Shown here one piece after another: positions 52,584 to 61,473 of a stretch of 64,000 nucleotides of DNA. The number at the start of each line of letters is the position of its first letter. Position 1 is the first letter of the stretch. The stretch comes from JAMXLO01 sp963818775 (GTDB lineage: Bacteria > Pseudomonadota > Alphaproteobacteria > Acetobacterales > Acetobacteraceae), in assembly GCA_963818775.1 (NCBI GenBank), contig CAWFUF010000011.1, positions 372,001-436,000 of the forward strand, read 5' to 3'. Under the pieces are notes generated by a model. That model did not search any database. It was not told the DNA's origin and saw only the letters and a program-made list of their open reading frames with translations. The translations under genes were made by a program, and so were the position numbers.

Positions 52584-52844
52584 ATGACGATGCAGCGCCA
52601 CGTCAAACTGACCCTAAACTCAGGGGAAGATACGATCAGCCTGCCCGCGGAATTCGCTCTGTCGTCGGATGATGTCATCATCCGCAAGGAGGGCGACCGC
52701 CTGATCATTGAACCTGAAATCGCCCGAAACCGTCAGGTCAACGGCGCATTGCTCGCATGGCTGGCGACGCAGGAACCGTTGCCGCCCGAAGATGCGATGG
52801 ACCCGGTGTCGCGGGAAGGTCCGACCCGGCCGGTCACGCTTTGA
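52584..52844 (+). CDS. vapB: AbrB/MazE-type antitoxin of a VapBC pair
   Basis: 86 aa with CAGGAGGA just before the ATG. The N-terminal half is a swapped-hairpin AbrB fold: HVKLTLNSGEDTISLPAEFA and VIIRKEGDRLIIEPE; the C-terminal half (LLAWLATQEPLPPEDAMDPV) is the usual toxin-binding extension. It should repress its operon and neutralise a PIN-domain RNase. The toxin frame overlaps its stop but is truncated after about 35 codons, so the antitoxin now has no functional partner in this locus. Confidence 0.8.
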   Translation: MTMQRHVKLTLNSGEDTISLPAEFALSSDDVIIRKEGDRLIIEPEIARNRQVNGALLAWLATQEPLPPEDAMDPVSREGPTRPVTL

Positions 52845-52945
52845 GTTTGTTTCTGCTCGACACGAACGCGATGTCGGATTTGATGAAGAACCCGGCGGGC
52901 GCAGTGGCGCGTGCTATCAAGGACCGACTTGATTCCGAGATCATG
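52841..52945 (+). pseudogene. vapC: Truncated VapC (PIN-domain) toxin, N-terminal fragment
   Basis: The frame opened at TTG 52841 reads LFLLDTNAMSDLMKNPAGAV followed by ARAIKDRLDSEI, which is the classical PIN N-terminus with the first metal-binding Asp (LDTNAMSDLM). A full VapC has about 130 residues; here the family pattern stops near 52945 and the sequence becomes that of a solute-binding protein. The remaining acidic residues needed for RNase activity are absent. Confidence 0.75.
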
Positions 52946-53460
52946 AGAAGGCGCACGCGCTGTTGCAAGAGGCTGGCGTCAGCACGCCAATTCCAGTGCC
53001 TCTGATCGTGTACAACACGCCGCAGGGTGTGCAGACCGGCGAGGTGATCCAGTCGATGGCAGCCGAGGCGGGCTTCGCGGTGCAGGTCAACGCGATGGAA
53101 TTTGGCACGGCGCTCGCGACGGTGCAGCGCGGCGATTATGTGATGACGCTCGGTGGCTGGTCCGGCCTGCTGGATACTGACAGCAATGCGTGGAGCTTCC
53201 TGCACACCGGCGGCGCGCTGAACCGGGCCGGCTATTCGAATCCTCAGGTCGATGAACTGTTGGATCGCGCCCGCACGGTAAGCGAAAGCAACGACCGCCG
53301 CGCTGCCTATGAAGGGGTGTGGCAGCAGGTGAGCAAGGACCTGCCGATCATCTATCTGTGGACGCCGCGCAACATAGTCGGCCTTACCAGAAAAGTGGCC
53401 GGTTTCAAGCTGCTCGCCGACGGACTGTTGCGCCTGCAGGACGTGCGACCGGCGCAATGA
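52946..53460 (+). pseudogene. C-terminal fragment of a family 5 (peptide-type) solute-binding protein
   Basis: From about 52946 the sequence reads KAHALLQEAGVSTPIPVPLI, NTPQGVQTGEVIQSMAAEAG and NPQVDELLDRARTVSESNDR, ending QDVRPAQ. This is the last third of an SBP_bac_5 protein; the N-terminal two thirds with signal peptide are missing. The break coincides with the end of the VapC fragment, so one recombination event joined two truncated genes and probably marks the edge of the island. A second, intact binding protein of the same family follows 26 nt later. Confidence 0.8.
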
Positions 53461-53486
53461 GGTGAATGACAGGAGGGAAAGCTGCC

Positions 53487-55040
53487 ATGCAACGTATCAT
53501 CGCCCTGGCCTGCACGGCGTTGCTCGCATTCGGCACTGCGCGCGCTGACACGACGCTGGTGGTCAGCATGGCGGCCGACCCCACCGGACTCGACCCCGAA
53601 GCAGTGCTGAACAATACCTCCGGCTTTGTCATGGCGACGATTTATGACGGCCTGATCCGCTATAAGCCGGGCACGGTCGAGGTAGAACCAGGACTGGCGG
53701 AGAGCTGGGATGTGTCAGCCGACGGGTTGAGCTATACGTTCCACCTACGCAAGGGGGTCAAGTACCACGATGGCACCCCGTTCAATGCACAGGCGTTGAT
53801 TGCCACGCTGGATCGCCAGCTCAACAAGAGTGACCCGAATTACATCTACAATTCGGGGCCGGTGCAGAGCTACACAGATTTCACCTACGGCTCCGTCACC
53901 TCCTACCGCGCGATCGACGACAGCACCGTGGAAGTGAAAATGAAGGCGCCCTCGGCGGCGCTGCTTGCCAGTTTGGCGATGGTGTGGAACGGCGTGGTCA
54001 GCCCGACTGCGGTCGCGAAATACGGCAAGGAAATCCGCAATCATCCGGTCGGTACCGGACCGTTCATCTTCCGCGAGTGGCGCGAGCGCGACCAGGTCAC
54101 GCTGGATGCCAATCCGGATTACTGGAAGGGCAAGCCAAAGGTCGACCATCTGGTGTTCAAGGAGTATCCGGATTCGCAGGCTGCCCTGCTGGCTCTGAAG
54201 CGCGGCGATGTGCAGATCATGGGCGACGTGGCCACGCCCGTTATTGCGTCGATCCGCAACGATCCAAACCTTGTGCTGTTGACTCAGCCTGGTCTGGCGG
54301 TGAACGGGATGGCAATGCCAAATGAAGGTCCGCCGTTCACCGACAAGCGGGTGCGGCAGGCGCTGAACTATGCGGTGGACAAACAGGCGATCGACAAGGC
54401 GCTTTACAGCGGACTGGCAACGCCGATGGTTTCGCCGCTGCCGGAGGCGCAATGGGGCTTCGACCCCACGATGAAGGGTTATCCATACGATCCGGCAAAG
54501 GCGAAGGAGTTGTTGACCGCCGCTGGCGTGAAGCCCGGTCTCAAGGTCGAGCTCCTCGCTTACAGCACACCGCGGGGCTACAACCCCGCAGGGCCTGATC
54601 TGGCGGTGGCATTGCAGGGTTTTTTTCAGAAGGTCGGCATCGAGGCGGATGTGCGCAAGCTCGACATCGGCGCGTTCCTCGCCACGGTGCGATCAGGCAA
54701 GTATCAGGGGATGTTCATCTCCGGCTTCAGTGGCGACAACGGCGATCCGGACAACTTTTTGAACGCCTTGTTCAACTCGAGCCAGATGCCGGTCGGCGAC
54801 ACAGAGCACTACAAGAATCCGGCGGTTGATAAGCTGATGGACGAAGCCGCGCGTGAGCCTGACCATGACAAGCGTGTCGCGATGTACAAGACGATCCAGC
54901 GCCAGATCCTCGAGGATGCACCTTGGGTGTTCGTGAATTCCGTGCTGCAGGTACGCGCCACGCGGAAAGAGGTGCAGGGGTTCAGGCTCAATCCAACGCA
55001 GATGTTCTTCGACATGGATCAGGTATCGGTGCACAAGTAG
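53487..55040 (+). CDS. ABC transporter substrate-binding protein, family 5 (peptide/nickel type)
   Basis: 517 aa from ATG 53487, chosen because AGGAGGG (53471-53477) precedes it; an ATG at 53466 lies upstream of that site. Sec signal (MQRIIALACTALLAFGTARA, cleavage before DTTL). Family 5 pattern: LVVSMAADPTGLDPEAVLNN, VEPGLAESWDVSADGLSYTF, LRKGVKYHDGTPFNAQ, GTGPFIFREWRERDQVTLDA, NPDYWKGKPKVDHLVFKEYP, and RQALNYAVDKQAIDKALYSG. It should deliver oligopeptides or similar solutes to the convergent permease pair. A truncated paralogue lies directly upstream, so the system once had two binding proteins. Confidence 0.92.
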   Translation: MQRIIALACTALLAFGTARADTTLVVSMAADPTGLDPEAVLNNTSGFVMATIYDGLIRYKPGTVEVEPGLAESWDVSADGLSYTFHLRKGVKYHDGTPFNAQALIATLDRQLNKSDPNYIYNSGPVQSYTDFTYGSVTSYRAIDDSTVEVKMKAPSAALLASLAMVWNGVVSPTAVAKYGKEIRNHPVGTGPFIFREWRERDQVTLDANPDYWKGKPKVDHLVFKEYPDSQAALLALKRGDVQIMGDVATPVIASIRNDPNLVLLTQPGLAVNGMAMPNEGPPFTDKRVRQALNYAVDKQAIDKALYSGLATPMVSPLPEAQWGFDPTMKGYPYDPAKAKELLTAAGVKPGLKVELLAYSTPRGYNPAGPDLAVALQGFFQKVGIEADVRKLDIGAFLATVRSGKYQGMFISGFSGDNGDPDNFLNALFNSSQMPVGDTEHYKNPAVDKLMDEAAREPDHDKRVAMYKTIQRQILEDAPWVFVNSVLQVRATRKEVQGFRLNPTQMFFDMDQVSVHK

Positions 55041-55042
55041 AG

Positions 55043-55897
55043 CTACCTCGCCCGCAACCGCGGATCGTATTGGTCCCTCAGCGCGTCGCCCAGCAGATTG
55101 AACCCGACCACAACGAGGAAGATCGCCAATCCGGGAAACGTCGCGACCCACCACGCCGTCAGAAAATATCCGTGTCCTTCCGCCAGCAGTGCGCCCCAAT
55201 CCGGCGATGGCGGCTGAGCACCAAGACCCAGAAACGACAGCCCCGCCGTCTCCACCACGACCGCGCCGGACTGCAGTGTGGCCAGCACCAGCACGGGCGT
55301 GAAGCTGTTCGGCAGCACGTGACGCAGCATCACGCGCACTCGCCCGGCCCCGATCGCCCGCGCCGCCACCACGAAATCCGCTGTCTGCACCGTCAGCACC
55401 TGCCCGCGCATCAGCCGCGCATATTGCGGTGTATAGATGATCCCGATCGCGATCACTGAATTGGTCAGGCTTGGCCCCAGTACCGCCACTATGATTAGAG
55501 CGAGCAACAGATAGGGAAATGCCAGCAGCACATCCACGATGCGCATGATCAGTGCATCCACGCGTCCGCCCAGATAGCCCGCCAGCAGTCCTAATGAACC
55601 ACCGAGCAGCAGCGCCAGACCGTCTGCCATCACGATCGCCAGCAGGGCAGTGCGAGTGCCGTAGAGGATCCGGCTCAGGGTGTCGCGGCCGTACTGATCG
55701 GCTCCGAACCAATGCTGCGCGGACGGCGGCGACAGCGAGTTCGACAGATCCTGCTCGTACGGATCGTACGGCGCCAGCAGCGGCGCGAACAGTGTCAGCG
55801 CCAGAAACACGACCGCGATGGCGAGGCCAAAGCGCGCTCCTGTCCCGTGCAGTGCACGCCGCACGACGCCGGGCGAGGAGGCGACAGTGGCGCTCAT
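55043..55897 (-). CDS. Oligopeptide-type ABC transporter permease (DppC/OppC type)
   Basis: 284 aa. Six hydrophobic segments with N-terminal FGLAIAVVFLALTLFAPLLA, the DppC family PPSAQHWFGADQYGRDTLSR and the permease EAA-like loop in ARAIGAGRVRVMLRHVLPNS, then GLSFLGLGAQPPSPDWGALL. It forms the inner-membrane channel together with the DppB-type protein whose stop overlaps its start (ATGA). The ATPases (DppD/DppF) are not adjacent; they may lie elsewhere. It is convergent with the binding protein (2 nt between stops). Confidence 0.92.
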   Translation of the reverse strand: MSATVASSPGVVRRALHGTGARFGLAIAVVFLALTLFAPLLAPYDPYEQDLSNSLSPPSAQHWFGADQYGRDTLSRILYGTRTALLAIVMADGLALLLGGSLGLLAGYLGGRVDALIMRIVDVLLAFPYLLLALIIVAVLGPSLTNSVIAIGIIYTPQYARLMRGQVLTVQTADFVVAARAIGAGRVRVMLRHVLPNSFTPVLVLATLQSGAVVVETAGLSFLGLGAQPPSPDWGALLAEGHGYFLTAWWVATFPGLAIFLVVVGFNLLGDALRDQYDPRLRAR

Positions 55898-56898
55898 GCG
55901 CGGCTGATCCGCGGATCAAGCGCGGCATACAGGATATCGACGGCCAGATTCACCAGCACGAACACGACCGCGATGAACAGCGCGCCTGCCTGCACCACCG
56001 GATAGTCGCGCGACAAAATCGAATCCACCATCAGCCGACCAAGCCCCGGCAGCGAATATATCGTCTCGGTCAGCACGGCGCCCGACAGCAGCAGGCCAAG
56101 CTGCAACCCGATCACCGTCACGATAGGGATTGCCGCGTTGCGCAGAATGTGGCGCAGGATCACGCGGCCGTCCGCCACACCCTTGGCGCGTGCGGTGCGC
56201 ACGTGATCCGCCGTCGCCGCCGACATCACCTCGGCGCGTGTAATGCGCGTAATCAGCGCCAGCGGCACGCTCGCCAGCGTCACGGATGGTAGGAGCATAT
56301 GACGCAGACTGGCGGCGATCATCGTCGCATTGCCCGACAGCAGGCTGTCGATCACGCTCATGCCGGTTATGTGCGGTGGATCGAGGCCAATGGGCATAAG
56401 GCCGCCGACCGGCAACCACCCCAGTCCCGCGGCGAACAGCACAAGCAGCATCAGTCCCAACCAGAAGATCGGCATCGACACGCCAAACAAGGTCAGCGTC
56501 ATCACCACCGTATCGAGGTGCGAACCGTGTCGCATCGCCGCCAGCACGCCCACCGGCACGCCGAACATGCTGGCCAGCAGCAGCGATGCCAGCGCAAGCT
56601 GCAGGGTTACCGGAAATGCGGTGACCACGTCAGTGAGCGCCGGCCGATTGGTCTGTATCGAGATGCCAATGTCGCCGTGCAGCGCCTCGCGCATGAAGCG
56701 GGCGTATTGCACCCATACCGGCTGATCCAGACCGAGTTGTTCGCGCAGCCGATGCAACTGCTCATTGGTGGCGTGATCGCCCAGCAGCAATTGCGCGACG
56801 TCGCCAGGCAACAGGTGCATGCTGACGAACACCACAACGCTGACACCGATCAGAACGAACAGGAGCTGAACCAGGCGGGCCGCGACGTAATTTGCCAC
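55894..56898 (-). CDS. Oligopeptide-type ABC transporter permease (DppB/OppB type)
   Basis: 334 aa from a GTG start placed directly after the stop of the upstream kinase gene (TGA GTG). Family features: RLVQLLFVLIGVSVVVFVSM, LLPGDVAQLLLGDHATNEQL, LRERL-type segment LGLDQPVWVQYARFM, EAA-loop in VRTARAKGVADGRVILRHIL and ETIYSLPGLGRLMVDSILSR. The tight junction with the kinase gene and the 4-nt overlap with the second permease indicate one operon of three genes. Confidence 0.92.
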   Translation of the reverse strand: MANYVAARLVQLLFVLIGVSVVVFVSMHLLPGDVAQLLLGDHATNEQLHRLREQLGLDQPVWVQYARFMREALHGDIGISIQTNRPALTDVVTAFPVTLQLALASLLLASMFGVPVGVLAAMRHGSHLDTVVMTLTLFGVSMPIFWLGLMLLVLFAAGLGWLPVGGLMPIGLDPPHITGMSVIDSLLSGNATMIAASLRHMLLPSVTLASVPLALITRITRAEVMSAATADHVRTARAKGVADGRVILRHILRNAAIPIVTVIGLQLGLLLSGAVLTETIYSLPGLGRLMVDSILSRDYPVVQAGALFIAVVFVLVNLAVDILYAALDPRISRA

Positions 56899-59484
56899 TC
56901 ACACCGTCTGCGATGTGCTGTGCCTGATCGCGTTCGATTCTTCCGCGAGACCGAGTGCCGCGCGCAATGTCTCGATCAGGGTGCGGCCGAGGAACGGCTT
57001 CACCAGCACCCAACGCTCACCGCCGATCGGCTCGGCATCACCACCGGTGAAGAACACGACCGGTATCGATGGCCGACGCAAACGAACCTGCCGCGCCAGT
57101 TCGAGGCCATTCATGTCGGGCATCACGAGGTCAACCAGCAGCAGATGGAAATCAAGGCCGCTGTCCACCAGGCGCAGTGCTGCTTCACCGCTCTCCGCCA
57201 CTGCCACCGCGAGGCCGTTGGCCGTCAGCATGGCGGAGATCGTGTCACGGCATTCCACCTCGTCATCGACGACCAGGATGCGGCGGTGCCAGGCCACCGT
57301 GGCGTTCTGCGGCTCTGAACTCGCAGCACGCTCCGGATCCAAACTGGCATCACGATCTGTCTCATACGTCGCACGGGGGAAGAGCACACTGACCGTGGTC
57401 CCCTTGCCCATCGCGCTGTCGATCCGCACTGACCCACCCGACTGGCGGGCGACGCCGTAGACCTGGCTCAACCCAAGTCCTGATCCCTGACCTGGCGGCT
57501 TGGTGGTGAAGAACGGTTCGAACGCGTTCTGCAGTACGTCCTCGGACATGCCGGTTCCCGTGTCGCTCACTGCCACGACGACAAAGTCGCCAAGTGGCAG
57601 GTCAGTCGAGGCATCATGGGGTCCCAGCGTCGTGTTGGCGGTCTTGATGGTCAGGGTGCCCCCGTCCGGCATCGCGTCGCGCGCGTTGATAGCGAGATTG
57701 AGGATCACGTGCTCGATCTGCACCGGATCGATCAGCGCCGACCAGAGCTTCTCGTCGAAAACTGTCTCAACGCGGATCGTGCGTCCAAGCGTCGCGCGCA
57801 GCAGATCGCCCATGCCGCGCACGACCTTGTTCAGATCGACCAGCACCGGCGTGAGTTCCTGCTTGCGCGAGAACGCCAAAAGTCGCCGCACAAGGTCGGC
57901 GCCACGGCCGGCGGTCTGCAGGATCATCGCCAGCCGGCGGCCATGCACCGGATGATCGCCCAATTCGCTGTGCAGGATCTCGGCGTTGCCTGTGATGGCT
58001 GACAGCAGGTTATTGAAGTCGTGCGCCACACCCGCCGTCAGCCGGCCCACTGCCGCCATGGTCTGTGCCTGGCGCAGGCGCTCCTCGGTCTGCCGTCGCA
58101 TCGTCACATCGGTGTACAGCGTGACGAATCCACCACCCGGCAGCGGATTGCGCCTGATCTCGAGCTGCCGGCCACCCGGCCGCGGCCGCTCGATCGTGCC
58201 CATGGCGCCCCCGGAGTGCAGCAGACCCATGCGCCGTGCAACTTCAGCCTCGACGTCGACCGGGCCGAACTCGCCACGGGTCACCTGGGCGCGCAGAATG
58301 TCTTCCATCGGCAGGCCGACGTGTAGAAGCTCGACCGGAACGCCGGTGAATTGAGGGAAGTGCTGATTCCACGCCATCAGCCGGAGGTCGCGATCGACCA
58401 TCATGATCCCGTCGCTCATCCCGGTCAGCGTCGCTTCGAGAATCGCCCGCTCACGCGCGATGGTCTCATGGCGGCGGCGGGCGGCGGTCTGGGCGCGCAG
58501 CAACAGCAGAGCCAGCACCGCAATGACCAATGTGATGCCGCCGGTGAACAGCAGCGCATTCGTCTCCCAGTCGGTCGCCGAGAGCAGGGCCTGGTCGCGA
58601 TCGAGGCCGACGACCACCTTCAGGTCTTGATCCGGAACCGTGGCGAAAGCGTACATTCTATCGGCATCATCCAGACCCGATGCGCCGGTCCAGCTTCCCT
58701 CGGCCGATTGGCGCATCGCAGCAAGGAGCGGTGACTTGGCAATGCTGATCACCGCGGGATTCTCGTCCGGGCCGGCCAGTGTCCAGGCCACGCCGTCGCG
58801 CATGCTGACCACGCCGATGATGCCACCGGCGGAGAGATCGATTTCGCGATAGAATCGCGTAAACGAATTGGTGTCGTACGAAGCAGCAATCACGCCGGCG
58901 AACGAACCATCGGGGTTGTCCAGCCGGCGGGCCATATTGATTTGCCACAGTCGGGTGACCTGGCCTTGGATCAGTTCGCCCGTGAACATCTTGCCTTCGT
59001 CGGCCGGCAGCGATGCTTCATGGATAAAGTAGTCGCGTTTGCTGATATCTGTGCCGACGATCGCCGGGCGCGAGCTGGACCGCACGATGCCCTGTGCATC
59101 CGAGATGAACAATTGCAGCGAAACGTCGTTGATTACGACGACCTGACTGGCGCGCGCGGCGAGATCAAAATGTTGGGGGTCCCGCTGCCATTCGTATTCC
59201 AGAATGCGCAGTGTCTGCTCGAGTGACAGCAGCTCGCGACGCAGCTGATCCTCCAGCGTAAGCGCCTTGGCGAGAAGCTCTGCCTGCACCCGTCCGCGCA
59301 CCTCGGTGCGATGCGCGCGGATGGCGCCGCGTGCGCCGATCCAGGTCAAGGCAACCAGCAGTAGTGCGGCAATAATGATGGCGGCACGGCCAAGCCGGCG
59401 GATCGTATCACCCTGGGGAAGCGTCTTGCTGCGCCCTTCGTCCGGATGACGAGTTTGGTCGATATGCCCCTCCTTTCGGGTCAA
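56899..59484 (-). CDS. Hybrid sensor histidine kinase (dCache, PAS, HisKA, receiver) in the peptide permease operon
   Basis: 861 aa. Membrane segment about 30-50; extracytoplasmic dCache sensor with SQVVVINDVSLQLFISDAQG, VGTDISKRDYFIHEASLPAD and FAGVIAASYDTNSF; second membrane segment (TGGITLVIAVLALLLLRAQ); PAS domain MSDGIMMVDRDLRLMAWNQH; kinase core AVGRLTAGVAHDFNNLLSAI, LAINARDAMPDGG, DTGTGM, GSGLGLSQVYG; receiver with LVVDDEVEC and phospho-acceptor in LLLVDLVMPDMNGLELA. The only in-frame start near the N-terminus is TTG 59484; a strong AAGGAGG lies inside the ORF, 6 nt before an ATC codon, so the exact start is uncertain. The operon link suggests it senses a solute related to the transporter. 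Confidence 0.92.
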   Translation of the reverse strand: MTRKEGHIDQTRHPDEGRSKTLPQGDTIRRLGRAAIIIAALLLVALTWIGARGAIRAHRTEVRGRVQAELLAKALTLEDQLRRELLSLEQTLRILEYEWQRDPQHFDLAARASQVVVINDVSLQLFISDAQGIVRSSSRPAIVGTDISKRDYFIHEASLPADEGKMFTGELIQGQVTRLWQINMARRLDNPDGSFAGVIAASYDTNSFTRFYREIDLSAGGIIGVVSMRDGVAWTLAGPDENPAVISIAKSPLLAAMRQSAEGSWTGASGLDDADRMYAFATVPDQDLKVVVGLDRDQALLSATDWETNALLFTGGITLVIAVLALLLLRAQTAARRRHETIARERAILEATLTGMSDGIMMVDRDLRLMAWNQHFPQFTGVPVELLHVGLPMEDILRAQVTRGEFGPVDVEAEVARRMGLLHSGGAMGTIERPRPGGRQLEIRRNPLPGGGFVTLYTDVTMRRQTEERLRQAQTMAAVGRLTAGVAHDFNNLLSAITGNAEILHSELGDHPVHGRRLAMILQTAGRGADLVRRLLAFSRKQELTPVLVDLNKVVRGMGDLLRATLGRTIRVETVFDEKLWSALIDPVQIEHVILNLAINARDAMPDGGTLTIKTANTTLGPHDASTDLPLGDFVVVAVSDTGTGMSEDVLQNAFEPFFTTKPPGQGSGLGLSQVYGVARQSGGSVRIDSAMGKGTTVSVLFPRATYETDRDASLDPERAASSEPQNATVAWHRRILVVDDEVECRDTISAMLTANGLAVAVAESGEAALRLVDSGLDFHLLLVDLVMPDMNGLELARQVRLRRPSIPVVFFTGGDAEPIGGERWVLVKPFLGRTLIETLRAALGLAEESNAIRHSTSQTV

Positions 59485-59645
59485 CGCGCTTCCCCGCCGC
59501 AGACCCCCCGCGTGAGACTAATGCCAATTTAGCGTGAGGCTCGGAGAAATGCGAGTTGTTTCAATTTGCCAGCGAATTGCCTGGGTGGTCGCAGGGCCGC
59601 GCAGATCATGCTACGCCAACGGCTTAGCAGTGTCGGAGGCGTCCG

Positions 59646-60686
59646 GTGGTAGAGTCAAGACAGGCCGCCCGATTTGGACGCAGCCATCCGCCGGACGATG
59701 CCTGGCTCGCCACGGCTCCCGCAGAGCCAATTCTTGAGCCGGAAATACCGATTATCGATACCCATCACCACCTCTGGCAGCGGCCGGATCATCGTTATCT
59801 GTTGCATGAATTGCTCGCTGACCTGGGTAGCGGCCATAGAGTGGTCGCGACCGTGTTCCTGCAATGCCATGCGATGTATCGCACGAGCGGACCGGAGGAG
59901 ATGCGGCCTGTCGGCGAGACGGAGTTTGTGGCCGGCATTGCCGCGATGAGCGACAGCGGCGGGTATGGGCCCACGCGAGTTGCCGCGGGCATCGTGGGAT
60001 ACGCCGACCTGACGCTGGGCGAGCGCGTCGAGGCGGTTCTCGAGGCGCAGATCCGCGCCGGTGGCGGACGGTTCCGTGGCGTGCGGCATTCCGGCAACTG
60101 GGACGCCGACCCCGTCATCGGCAACGGCGCCCCTGGTCCCGACATCTATCGCCGTGCCGATTTCCGCGCCGGCCTGGCGCGTCTTTCCGCTCTCGGGCTG
60201 TCATTGGATGCGTGGGTGTTCTTTACCCAACTGGCCGATGTGATCGACCTGGCACGTGCCTGTCCTGGCACGAACATCATCGTGGGCCATGTCGGGGGCG
60301 TGCTGGGCTATGGCCGATATGCTGGCAAGCGTGACGAGATCTTCACCTCGTGGAAGGCGTCGGTGACCGAGCTGGCGAAGTGCCCGAACGTCACTATGAA
60401 GCTAGGCGGGATGATGATGCGGGCAGCACTCTACGACTACGGCGCGGCGGAGTGGCCGATTTCCTCGGAGGAACTGGCCGTGCTGTGGCGGCCCTACATG
60501 GAGACCTGTATCGAGCTGTTCGGGCCGACGCGCTGCATGTTCGAAAGCAATTTCCCGGTGGAGAAAATGGGCATCGGCTGGGTCCCGCTGTGGAACGCTT
60601 TCAAGCGCATTGCTGCCGGCGCCTCGGTGGACGAGAAACGCGCCCTGTTCCACGACACGGCGCAGCGAATCTATCGATTGGGATGA
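59646..60686 (+). CDS. Amidohydrolase-2 family metal-dependent hydrolase
   Basis: 346 aa from GTG 59646 with GGAGG 6 nt upstream. TIM-barrel amidohydrolase related to 2-pyrone-4,6-dicarboxylate and 4-sulfomuconolactone hydrolases: metal-binding H-x-H in PIIDTHHHLWQ (about residues 40-42), GGRFRGVRHSGNWDA, NIIVGHVGGVLGYG and the late motif RCMFESNFPVEKMG. Probable role in degradation of an aromatic or lactone compound. It precedes a methyltransferase gene by 7 nt, and the pair converges on a branched-chain-type transporter, so the three may serve one catabolic pathway. Confidence 0.9.
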   Translation: MVESRQAARFGRSHPPDDAWLATAPAEPILEPEIPIIDTHHHLWQRPDHRYLLHELLADLGSGHRVVATVFLQCHAMYRTSGPEEMRPVGETEFVAGIAAMSDSGGYGPTRVAAGIVGYADLTLGERVEAVLEAQIRAGGGRFRGVRHSGNWDADPVIGNGAPGPDIYRRADFRAGLARLSALGLSLDAWVFFTQLADVIDLARACPGTNIIVGHVGGVLGYGRYAGKRDEIFTSWKASVTELAKCPNVTMKLGGMMMRAALYDYGAAEWPISSEELAVLWRPYMETCIELFGPTRCMFESNFPVEKMGIGWVPLWNAFKRIAAGASVDEKRALFHDTAQRIYRLG

Positions 60687-60693
60687 AGGTAGG

Positions 60694-61473
60694 ATGACCG
60701 ACACGGCGCACCAGGAGCGGATCCTGGACCAGTTCACCCGTCAGGCCACGCCGTTCAGCACGGCAAACACCATCACCGATGCCAATGCGTTGCGGATGAT
60801 CGTGACGGCTGCCGCACCGACGCCAGACGATACGGTGCTGGATGTTGCCTGCGGAGGCGGCATCGTGGTCTGCGCGTTCGCTCCGCACGTCAGACATGCG
60901 ACCGGCATCGACATGACACCCGCCATGCTCGACCGCGCGCGGCAGCTTGCGACGGAGAAGGCGGTCGACAATGTCACCTGGGACCGGGGTGACGTGGGAG
61001 CGCTGCCCTACGCCGACGGCGCGTTCGATGTCGTCGTGACGCGGTTCTCCATGCATCATTTCCTCGATCCGATCAGTGTGCTGCGCGAGATGGTGCGCGT
61101 GTGCGCGCCCGGCGGACGAGTGGTCGTGATAGACATGTACGCCTCGAATGATCCGGCGAAGGCGGCGGAGTGGAACCGCGCCGAGAAGCTGCGCGATCCA
61201 TCGCACGTGCGGTGTCTGACTCTGCCGGAGCTGAAAGGCCTGTTCGGTGCAGTCGGATTGCCCGAGCCGTGCGCGACCTTCTACGAACTGCGCGACGAGA
61301 TCAGGAATTTGCTGGCCCGCTCATTCCCGAACCCGGGTGATGAAGTGAAGATCATCGAGATGTTCGCCGCGTCGGCGGGGGATGATCGGTTGGGTATCCC
61401 GGTTCGACGCGAGGGCGAGAGGATCGAGTACGCCTATCCGATCGCTATTCTGGTGTCCGACCGACCGGAGTGA
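60694..61473 (+). CDS. Class I SAM-dependent methyltransferase
   Basis: 259 aa from ATG 60694. Rossmann-type methyltransferase of the UbiE/Methyltransf_11 group: motif I TVLDVACGGGIVVCAFA (about residues 47-63), acidic loop TGIDMTPAMLDRAR, motif with ALPYADGAFDVVVTRFSMHH and post-motif LREMVRVCAPGGRVVVIDM. The acceptor is unknown. It ends exactly at the stop of the convergent transporter ATPase (no bases between stops). It probably shares a transcript with the amidohydrolase. Confidence 0.88.
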   Translation: MTDTAHQERILDQFTRQATPFSTANTITDANALRMIVTAAAPTPDDTVLDVACGGGIVVCAFAPHVRHATGIDMTPAMLDRARQLATEKAVDNVTWDRGDVGALPYADGAFDVVVTRFSMHHFLDPISVLREMVRVCAPGGRVVVIDMYASNDPAKAAEWNRAEKLRDPSHVRCLTLPELKGLFGAVGLPEPCATFYELRDEIRNLLARSFPNPGDEVKIIEMFAASAGDDRLGIPVRREGERIEYAYPIAILVSDRPE

